Source of the DNA: Saprolegnia diclina VS20
Taxonomy: Eukaryota; Oomycota; Saprolegniomycetes; Saprolegniales; Saprolegniaceae
Reading direction: 5' to 3'
DNA: 64,000 nt
Assembly (NCBI RefSeq): GCF_000281045.1
Contig: NW_008246085.1
Location: 340,555 to 404,554 of the forward strand
The notes under the pieces were generated by a model. That model was not told the origin of the DNA, ran no database searches, and was given only the letters and a program-made list of their open reading frames with translations. Each line of letters begins with the position of its first letter. Position 1 is the stretch's first letter. A program made the translations under genes and the position numbers. Of the stretch, positions 54,068 to 62,844 are shown piece after piece.

Positions 54068-57000
54068 CTAAACCCACTTGCGGGGCGAGGACGTGGCCGC
54101 GGCCTTGGTCGTCGTCGGCGTCTTGGCGGTCGCCGCCGTCCGGGACGTCGCCGTCATCTTGGCGCGCACCGACACGGTTTCGCCCGGGCCAATCGAGTGC
54201 CGGCTCGGGCGCGTAACAGTGCTGAGCGCCTTGGCGCGGACCACGGGCACCGCAGCGGCCACCGACGCAGCGGTCGGCGCCGTCACCGACGACGTCGTCG
54301 GCTTGACCGGCAGACTCAGGCGCCGGCTCAAGGTCGACCGAGTCGTTGTGGGCTTGGGCACGACTGGTGTCGTCGTTGCCGTCGAGCGCGCCGACTTGCT
54401 GCTGACGCTCGAGAGGCGCGACGACGTCGATCCGATCGACGCCCGCGGCGCGCGCTTCTTGACCTCCGGTTCGGGCTCGCTGTCCGTGTTGAGGCGCTTC
54501 CAGTCGTCGTCGTTCGGCTCGTCGTCGCCCGATTGGTTGGACGCCTTGCTGCTGAGGTTGGACGCAGCCGTCATCGTCGTCTGGAAGCTGTTGGAGCGCG
54601 TCTCGAGCTCGTCGCGGAGCTGCTCGATCTCGGCGCGGAGGCGCGTGAGCTCCTTCTCGCTCTCGCCCTTTTGCTTGGCAAGTTCATCCTTCATCGTGAG
54701 GAGCTCGCCCGACTCGACACTCGTTTGCTTGGCCGCGCCGAGCTCGACCTGGCTCACGCGCGCACCAAACTGCAGCGAGCAGAGGCTTTCGCCCACGTCG
54801 GCCACGTCGGGGCTCACTTGGAGCATCATGAGCGCCTTCGCGCCGCCCGAGAGCATGTCGCGCAGCGTAAACGTGAGCTTCGAGTTGCGGTATGGCACGT
54901 GCTTGGCCTTGTGCTGGAGCGCGTGGACCACGTCACCGAGCGTCGAGAGCGACTTGTTGATGTGCTGCGCCTCCTTGAGCCGGTCGCCCGTCACCTGCGT
55001 GCGCGAAATGCGCTCCGACCCCGCGAGATCCACAAGGCAGAGCGTGCTGCTCTTCTTCTCGAGCGTCTGGCGGCTGGCGCTGTTGACGTACACGAAAATG
55101 ATCGCGTGCGACCGCGAACTCTCAATGTTCATCTTGGTCGAAGCCACCGAGCGGTTCTTGTGGCCTTCGTCGAGCACGTGCTGCACCTCTTCCCACGACG
55201 AGACCGGGCGCGTCTCGAGCGAGTCCTTGGCCGTCACAATGTCCTTGGAGAGCAAATCGCGCGGCTGGTCGTTGTAAATCTCCTGCATACTGATCGAGAT
55301 CCGGTCGTCGTACAAGAGCTGACGCGCCGTGCTCATCTCAAAGAGCTGTTGGAGCGCGCGCGGAATGATCCCCGGCGCACGCGGCTCGCCGACCATCGAG
55401 TACGTCTTGCCGGCGCCGGTTTGGCCGTACGCGAGCACGCACGCGTTGTAGCCGTCCATGACCGAGCCCACGAGCGGGTCAATGTGCTCGTACACCTGTT
55501 CTTGCGTGCTCTCGGGGCCGTAAATCTGGTCAAAGACAAACTCCTTGCGCTGCGACGCGACAAGGAGCGTCTGCGGCTTCGGGTACATGTACGCGCTCTC
55601 TTCGTTCGTCGCGACCTTGAGCGGGCGGATGCGGCAAAAGACGCGGATCTTGCCCGACACTTCGTGGTACTTTTCCGTCATTCGCTTGCGCTCGAGCGTC
55701 TCGCGCTGGAGGTGGTCGTACAGCACCGTCTCGCGGTTCTGCGACTCGGTCATGACGCTCTCCATCGCGTTCGTCATGTACTGCTCCATGTCCTGCACCT
55801 CAGTCGTGAGCTCGCTGCGCATGTCGGCCAGCTCGGCCACGAGGCCCTGCGTGTGCTCGTACAGGCTGTTCGCCTTGGCCTCGACGGTCGCCAGCTGCGC
55901 CGTCAGCGCCTCAATGTCATCTTCCTTGGCCTTCTTGTCCGTCTCGACCGCCATCAGGTGCGCGCCCTGCGACGCAAAGTCGTCGCGGACCGCCCCGAGA
56001 TCGGCGGTCGTGGCGGCGAGCGAGGACTGGGTGGCCTCGAGCGTTGCCGTCGTCGTAGCGAGGTCGGTTGTGAGACCCGCAATCGTCGCGTTGTGCGCAG
56101 CAATCGACGAGTCCTTGTCGCTGACGACCACCATGAGCGCCTTGAGCTTGGCGTGGAGGTCATCAATGTCGGCCGTGTACTTGGTGTGGAGGCTTTCGGT
56201 TTCCTCCGTGTGCTTGGCCGTGAGGCCCGCGACCGCGTCGTTGTGCGACGCAATGAGGGACGTGAGCTTGGCGTCATGCTCGGCGAGGAGCGAGTCCGTG
56301 GCCTGCGCGTGGTCTTTCTTCAAGCTCGACGTCGTGTCGAGCAGGTGCGCGTGGAGATCTTCCGTCGCCTTCTTCGAGTCGTCGAGGCGCGCATGGAGCT
56401 GCTTGGCCGCGACGCTCGACTCGTGCTCGGCGCGATCTTTCCGCAGCACGGTCTCCTTCAGCATGAGGTTGTCATAGGCAAATCTACGAAACCACCATTT
56501 TCAGACGTTAGAGACAAGGCAGAATACGGACGGTCGACGATACCGTTCAACGTTCATCTTTTCGGCGGCGAGCTGCGCTTCGAGCTCGTGGATGCGGGCT
56601 TCCGCGTCCTTGGCCTAATCTTTATGAGTCATGGCGTCTTGTGCACGGGTATGCCTACCGCAGTGTCGTTGTACATGGATGCGTTGCTGGACGTGCGCGA
56701 CAGTTGTGGCTTGGCCTTGGCAAGCGGCGCCTTGGCCGGCGACTTGGCCGACGTCTCCATTTCTTGCAGCAGCAGCGGCAGTGTGTTGACGAGGCGGCGC
56801 ATGTCAATGTCTTCGTACTTGGGCAAGAAGAGCTTGAGCGCGTCGAGCTCTTTCTTGGAGACGAGGAGGCGCGCGCCGCCCTTGCAGGTGACGACGAGCA
56901 CGTCCTGGCTTGCGCCCGCGTTCACGAGCTCCGTAGGCGCCATGCTGCCTTGCGGCTGGTACTTCTCGTAGAGCACGGGGTGCATGGGAGAGGGCTGCAT
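54068..57000 (-). CDS. kinesin-14 (C-terminal motor, Kar3/Ncd type)
   Basis: A minus-end-directed kinesin of 942 residues in three exons: 56659-57000, 56544-56614 and 54068-56483, with introns of 44 and 60 nt. The N-terminal ~115 residues are not recognised. A long coiled coil (about 130-410) precedes the motor. The kinesin-14 neck-motor junction YHEVSGKIRVFCRIRP is followed by P-loop [14 protein letters not shown], switch I MNIESSRSHAI, switch II LVDLAGSERISRT and [13 protein letters not shown], all intact. A ~230-residue tail after the motor is first coiled (EKELTRLRAEIEQLRDEL), then Ser/Thr/Pro/Ala-rich and basic. The tail may bind microtubules, allowing cross-linking. The start is MQPSPMHPVLYEKY; MHPVLYEKY is an alternative. 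Confidence 0.93.
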
Positions 57001-57180
57001 GATGGTCGGTCGTCGGTCGTATCAGAGGAGCGCCGCCGGACCGGAAATGACCACTTGGCGTAACCACTGGCAATCGCGTTGGCTGGCAATTTTTCATTCG
57101 CTTTCGCCGACGTATACAAACACCAAGTGGTCGCGCATCTACGTCGATCGTGGCTCGCGCGAGAGAAGCTCGCCACGCGC

Positions 57181-57227
57181 GCTGATTGGCGCAGCGTTCA
57201 TCCAAGACGCCTTTTTAGCCAATCAAA
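57181..57227. promoter_or_regulatory. CCAAT boxes upstream of kinesin-14
   Basis: TGATTGGC near 57183-57190 and GCCAATCAAA at 57218-57227, in opposite orientation, 183-227 bp before the kinesin-14 start. Confidence 0.45.
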
Positions 57228-58115
57228 ACACGGTTTGTAACACCTTTCTTGGGTTGGCGCTCGGAGACGAAGAAGGGGAGAAGAAGAAGAGGGGGATCAG
57301 CTGAGCCGCTATCTTCCCGTCACATCCGCGCTGCGTCCAGTTGCGGATTGCAGCGGCCTCGATGATACTCGAGCGTCACGCCAACACGATATCTCGCTAT
57401 CTCTTGCTCCATGGTGAATGTATATATTCGATCTATCGACGAGCTAGCTATCTATGCACCCAGTCATGAACGCGAGATGGATCGCTGCTCAAAGACAAGC
57501 ACGCAGCGAACGGCGGCAGGTAAGGACGCCCCGCGCAAACGTTGAAGGCCTGTCATCTCGAATTGGGTGGATGCTTGTCAATGCTCCGACCTCTGAAAAT
57601 GAATATGGTGTTCGCGCCACTTTGGGCGGCTGTTGACCAATTGCTACAGTGTATTGGAGCCGCGTTGGGTGGCTTCTCGAAACATGAGCGCCCTTGTATG
57701 CCGACGTGATAGCGAGCTGTTCCCACCACTTTGCACGGGCTTTGCCGTCGTACAGTAAATGGGAGGGGTCATAGTAGGACCCACCATGCTATTTCGGCTT
57801 CTTGGCTATGTCGTCGGGCTACTTGGCTACCAAAGGTCAAGTCACTTGAAGGTCGCGTCGGAAGCTGCTCCACGTGGCGCTGACGCGTTATTATGAACCC
57901 TACGAGCGATGACCTCGATCGGCACGAAACCCATTTTACTGGGTAGCTGCGCTCGTCCCAGCCAACGCTCGCAAAGTCTGGGTAGGTGTCGTTTCAGTCA
58001 CGGAAGCCATCGTCCCGAGCTTCGATCCTCGTCACCAGCGTCGCTGTCGCTGACCACCTTGGTCGACGAAGCGGGGACATGTAAGGTGGTTGGAAGAGCT
58101 AGCAGAAAGAACTAG
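57228..58115. other. gene-poor stretch, nothing supportable
   Basis: Short frames only, none with sustained local codon bias. A possible upstream exon of the next entry (ATG at 57909, MTSIGTKPILL) cannot be joined in phase. Confidence 0.4.
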
Positions 58116-58605
58116 GCGGCGGCGGTCCACCAGAATTCGCTTCCGATTCATGGAGTTCTGGCTACGCAGTCTCCCACTCAAGCGTCGAATCTGACGTCCT
58201 GTGATAGGCTCGAGGGCGCTCTTAGCGTCGTTGTTCATTTCTCTAACATCGACTACTACTATGGGGCTGGGGCGGTCGCGTCTACGCAGCCAGAAGGCGG
58301 TGCCGTCCATGTGCCAGTCCCATCGCTGCAAGGCTACGGCGCGTTGCGCTTGGATGAGCAGCCAACCCGTAACTCTCTGTCGAGACTTGCGGTCATTTGC
58401 CCACATTGCTTCGCCTCGGTGTCACGCGCGCCTTGAAGTTGAGTTGGAGTTGAAGGCCGTATGTAGTAGTACTAGTATGCGTTTTGGTTCCCACTTGCGC
58501 AGTAGCACGGTGCATAAATCTGCTGTCGCGTGGCTCTGGCATGCAGAACACCCAGGACCACTTGCAATTCGCTACATCCACCAAGGCTTGGGCCCGTTCA
58601 TTTGA
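58116..58605 (+). CDS. tentative gene, possible zinc-finger protein, 5' end unresolved
   Basis: Two exons, 58116-58420 and 58476-58605, join in phase to 145 codons after a TAG acceptor at 58113-58115. The sequence has coding character: VVVHFSNIDYYYGAGAV, VPSLQGYGALRLDEQP, AVICPHCFASVMRFGSHLRS and LAIRYIHQGLGPFI before TGA. CPHC followed by FGSHLRSSTVH resembles a single C2H2 finger. The intron donor would be GTCACG, weaker than the usual GTRNGT. A competing minus-strand frame (58032-58406) is also open, so this call is tentative. Confidence 0.35.
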
Positions 58606-58815
58606 ACCCTTGCTAGCATCTCCTACCACGGCGGTCTACCGAGGCCAACCTTCATCTGTCACATGCAGACACAACTGAAACGGCTCGGTCGACGGTTTCG
58701 TCCTCAAGTGACGTTACTCCTTGCGTCATAGTGTACGTTGCCCTGTAGACTCGACGAGAAACGACGACAATAACGCGCGACGACAGGGACGTGTAGTATT
58801 GTGTCGTGGGCTTGA

Positions 58816-59810
58816 CTACACATCTCGAAACTCGGCATCTTTGATGGTCTTGGCCCGCGACGACGACGGCGCTTGGTGCAACAAGTCGATCGAGTCGCCC
58901 GTCGCGCTGTTGACATCTAGGGAACGCATGAGGCAACTAACTAGACTTAGCACAATGTACACTGGAACTGCTGGTACGACAAGTTGTTGTTGGCGTCGAC
59001 CGTTGCTTTCACGCGGACATAAGCACGTGACAATTGTCCACCAATGGGGAACGAAGCTTGAATGACGCCGGCACCGTTGACCGCTACACATGGTCGTTAG
59101 AGTTGACGTTGCCTGCAATGGCAATGGCGGACTCTGCTCGACGAGCTGCTGCGGCGAGCCGACTTGGACACCGAGGCCAAACTGGCGAGTGATCGCAGGG
59201 TGCCCTTGGAGCCGCTCGTTTGCGGCGTTTTGAATGGTGGCGACACGCCCCATCGACTGCTTCATGGCGCCGCCCACGAGGCTGAAGAGGCCCGTCATGA
59301 GCCCTTGCAGCACGAGCGGCATCCCGGCTGTGAGCGGGTTGCCACCCCGGGCCTTGGTGCGACCCAGGTTGTTGAAGAGCGCATTGTTCTTCGAGGACGA
59401 AGACCACGCACTGTTGCCACCTCGACTGTCTCGAAAGGAGCGGTAGAGACCGTAGGCGCCGAGGCCGATGACTCCCGTCACAACGACGCTGAGCGCGACT
59501 ACAGCGAAAAGATCGATATACGGTTGCAAAGGCAAAGTGTTGTACCAGACGAAACGACCACAAAGACACCGACTCCGGCGACCACGATCGCGCCGGCCTT
59601 TGCCTTGTCCTTCCAATTCGCATTGCGCCAGTCGTCCGGGCTCGTGTACAGCGTGCGGACGGTCGTCGACAACGGCTGCAGTGCGCGAGGCAAGAGGCGC
59701 TGCGGCGAGCGGTTTGCGTGGTGCCACAGCTGGCGCTGCCCGAGCACGCTAGCGCGCATCGATGGAAGCAGCACCGTGACGCCGCGTCGCTGCTGGAGAA
59801 GGCGCAACAT
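58816..59810 (-). CDS. COA1/TIM21-like mitochondrial membrane protein
   Basis: A 284-residue protein in four exons: 59546-59810, 59133-59498, 58961-59083 and 58816-58916, with introns of 44-49 nt. The N-terminus is a long Arg/Gln/Leu-rich presequence (MLRLLQQRRGVTVLLPSMRA). One TM helix (GAIVVAGVGVFVVVSSVALS with the following VVVTGVIGLGAYGLY) spans the first intron. The C-terminal domain LQGHPAITRQFG, then VNGAGVIQASFPIGGQ and LSRAYVRVKATVD, fits the COA1 family pattern, in which small proteins assist complex IV or I assembly. TIM21 is a related fold. The assignment rests on pattern and topology. ATG 59810 is preferred to 59903. Confidence 0.7.
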
Positions 59811-60093
59811 CGTTACTGGCCAGCTGCGCGTTGTGTGACGACCATCATTCCGGGACCAGCAGTCTGGTCGAAATGTACTGACCAATCGAGCCAGAAAGGC
59901 CAAGACGATGAGCGGGATTCGAACGGGGGAGTCGGCGTGGCTCCAGAAGGTTCGCCGCCACCGCGGTCGCCGCGCGGCTCACGCCTGAAGATAGGAGATC
60001 ACGCTCAAGGCGCCATCGCGTGGCTTCCACCGTACGCTGCCCGTCGTCCTCTTCCGGTGATACTGGGTCTCACGTCGATGCTTGCACCATTAG

Positions 60094-60731
60094 TCGTGAC
60101 CGATGAAGTGTACAAGCAGGTACGAGGCCACGAGGCTGTGAGATCGTTGCTACTATGACGTGCGTAGATTCCCGAGATCCGCCACTTTTCGGTCGGTACG
60201 GCGACGCTCTTTGTCAAGCATACGTCAGCATCGCTCTCGCTCAACGAAAACTGCGACCCGGACGTTCGGTATTTGTTTGTCCAACGTGCGTCTCGCTCAA
60301 GTGCATTAGCATCGACATGGAAGGCGCAATGAACCGCATTGTGCCAGAGAGCTGGAACCGGTGATCCGACTTGCGAGCTTCGGCGCGGCGCACCTGACGA
60401 CGACGCGTTGCGATAGGGAATTTTTCCGCCACACGATGGAGGGTGACGGTACGCCGCCAAAGGAGGTCCATGGCTTCAGCTCAATGCGCTAGACGACATG
60501 CCGGCGCACATCAAGTCGACGCTCATCGGCGCTTCCATCACGGTGCCCGTCTCGAACGGCAAGTTCAATCTTGGCACGTGGCAAGGTATATACGCCAGAC
60601 AATGCTAAAAACGTTGCTTTCTCATGACGGTGGTAGGTATCTACTTGTGCGAGCACCGCGACGTGGGCGGCTGGGGCAACGGCCACAACCGCAAGATCGT
60701 CGTGACCATCAACGGCCTCACGACCACTTAA
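60094..60731 (+). CDS. YjbQ/UPF0047 family protein (secondary thiamine-phosphate synthase type), 5' exon unresolved
   Basis: Six exons resolve: 60094-60119, 60168-60268, 60310-60360, 60417-60448, 60493-60585 and 60637-60731. They encode most of a ~135-residue UPF0047 protein: [37 protein letters not shown], the [16 protein letters not shown] block, [20 protein letters not shown] and [16 protein letters not shown]. The conserved His of KHTSAS, the Glu/Asn of NENCDPDVR and the Asp-Met-Pro-Ala-His segment are kept. Bacterial YjbQ can condense the thiamine precursors (thiamine-phosphate synthase side activity); the eukaryotic role is unknown. Exons as short as 26 and 32 nt are notable. The start lies upstream, around 59900-60060. 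MSGIRTGESAWLQK at 59908 resembles the family N-terminus, but I could not join it. Confidence 0.85.
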
Positions 60732-61877
60732 GATCGCAAAGGCGCTCGCTCAATGACACCGGTCTCCATCGGCTTGTTCTTGACGAGTTCGTTGGGACCG
60801 TACACCCCCTTGTTGAGCCGCGTGAGCGCGTACACACTTGTATTGGGGCCGAGAAGCGTGCACGGGTCGGTCGCAACATTGCAACCGAGCTGGCTGCGAT
60901 CACCGAGGATGACGCCGATCTTGCGTCGCCCCGTGTCGTACGTGACACCGTCGACGTCGATACACACACCTGTACCCGACGACGGCGCCAGAAGCGTCAA
61001 GTTGGCCGTCGACACTTGGTTGGCGAAATGGCTCTTGTAGCCGCAGAGGCTGTCCCCACAGTAGCCTACAACGTTATTTGCGTCGTACTCGAAGCAATCG
61101 AGTACAAGGTACCGGGGTGGCAAAGCTCGGCGCGGTCCATGATGAGTGCGTGCTTGACTTCGCAGCGCAGAACGACGCGGTCGCCGATGAGCACGTCACC
61201 GCGCAGGTATGCACCGTGCCGCAGCGTGCAGCTTTCACCAATGATGGCCGGGCCTAACACACCACTAAGATATGATTTCCCGATGACATGGCTCTTGATG
61301 TACCTTTGATGTATACGTGGGGCTCGATGACGGTGTTGGCCCCGATAAAGATTGACCCCTCCGAGACATCAAAGACACCGCCCATGACGCGGACCCCGCT
61401 CCCCAGCACGAGCTGCCGATCGGAGTGGTCGCTGTAGTTGAAAATCGAGCAGAGTTGCAGCACTTCAGTATTCTCCGTGCTGACATGGACCGTGGCATTG
61501 GCAGTGCCGCTGCACGGCACGATCGTCGTCGGGCACAGCGGCTCATGCGAGGCCAGCCACGATGTGATGTAGGTCTGCAGCTTGTCAAGCACACTAAAGA
61601 CGCTCGGTGCGTCGTCGAAAAGAGTGCTATGCTTGAACCGACCGATCTCGGTAAAGTAGAAGCTCGGGCGCAGCGCTCGGGGCACGTCGCCCGCATCGAG
61701 GGTGGCCAAGCGGACAACGCGCTTCTTCGCGGCGAGGGTTGGCGCTTTCGCCTTGTTGTTCGCGAGCAAAGATGAAGGAGAGGATGGAGGTGCTGCTGCG
61801 CGGGCGTAGTAGACGCTAATGCAGGCGCAGACGACCGAGCATGCAACCGCAAGAGCCGCGGTCGCTTGGCCCGACAT
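60728..61877 (-). CDS. left-handed beta-helix (hexapeptide-repeat) protein, GlmU-C-terminus-like, with signal anchor
   Basis: A 350-residue protein in three exons: 61304-61877, 61113-61253 and 60728-61065. MSGQATAALAVACSVVCACI is a hydrophobic signal peptide or anchor. A ~100-residue lumenal or cytosolic linker follows. Then isoleucine-patch hexapeptide repeats form a left-handed beta-helix: GSIFIGANTVIEPHVYIKGP, AIIGESCTLRHGAYLRGDVL and VGYCGDSLCGYKSHFANQVS. The end, LLGPNTSVYALTRLNKGVYG followed by PNELVKNKP, resembles the acyltransferase half of sugar-nucleotide enzymes. No nucleotidyltransferase domain is present. The catalytic role is unassigned. Its TAA overlaps the TAA of the convergent YjbQ gene. 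Confidence 0.8.
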
Positions 61878-62844
61878 TGCACAATGGCCCAATCTATCCG
61901 GATAATCTCATGGGCGCGATGGGATTGGCTGAAATTGCAAAAGGGTCGCTGGCTGATTTGCTGCCACTCGAGAAAATCGATATTGGATTGGTCGGGTGGG
62001 ATGAAATGTGGCCGCCTCCAACATGACGTGGCACTCGTGCCGTCGATCTCTGGAGGTCGAGCACGTCTTCAGCCCTATCGAGCACTCAGATTGTGAGCGC
62101 TAAGATCTCCAAGAGGCTGCATGTATCGGCGCCTTGTACTTCACTTCGCTGCCGTCGGATACACCTGTCTGTCGCTGATGGCCTTGATCAACAGCCAACA
62201 AGCTTGCGATGGCCACATCGACCTGCGACGATCCTTCACCCTTCGCAGTGTCGCTGTTGCAATGAGCTCGTACCCTCTACGTACTTCGCCTCACCGCACA
62301 TCGCATCGCTCCACCAGTGTACTAGTATGCATACACGGAGACTGACAACAGAAATCGAGGACTGGGGTGACGACGGCGCTTGCGTTTGATCCACATGGGA
62401 TTGCCGCATCAAGCTCAGCTTCAAACACACAGAGACATCAGAGACATGCTGGACATGCTCAGATTGCGGAGTGCGAGCCACCACGCTACGCCTGACGTCG
62501 CTCTCGGAAGCCGTCGAGTCCACAACAGCTTCCACAAAGCAAATTCAGCAGATTTTTGGCGCCGACAGAATATTTATTTAAACGTCTTGCAAATGCTATG
62601 CTTCATGTTCCAAATGCAATAAAATACTGGCGCATGTCCAGAAGATCTGCCTTGGCCAAGACAGTGCTAACATTTTAATCTTCTGCCTACAAACATCAAG
62701 CTCATTAAATAAAAACAAACAATGCAACCACGCCTGTCTTCTGCGTGAGCGCTTTTCTCACGACGTTGCACTTGGTTAAAGTATACGTGGCGATGGCGGT
62801 GTCCCACGCTGTGATACAAGCCAATTTTTGGTTCATTGGCAAAG
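61878..62844. other. divergent spacer with CCAAT words, no gene seen
   Basis: 967 bp. CCAAT-type words lie at about 61886-61893 and 61923-61929, within 60 bp of the beta-helix protein start. The word GTACTAGTATGCAT is at 62319-62332. No coding frame is convincing. The last ~300 bp are A/T-rich and probably hold the PDZ-gene promoter. Confidence 0.45.

Noticed and set aside
54197-56971. 924-codon open frame on the plus strand opposite kinesin-14
   Set aside because: Antisense shadow; low-complexity Arg/Leu composition with no motif, whereas the minus strand encodes an intact kinesin motor.
59906-59932. tRNA-like 3' half on the minus strand (GTTCGAATCCCGCTC followed by ATCGTC)
   Set aside because: It matches the B-box/T-loop consensus, but the 5' side of the T-stem does not pair and no matching acceptor stem, D-arm or anticodon arm is found upstream. 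At most a tRNA relic.
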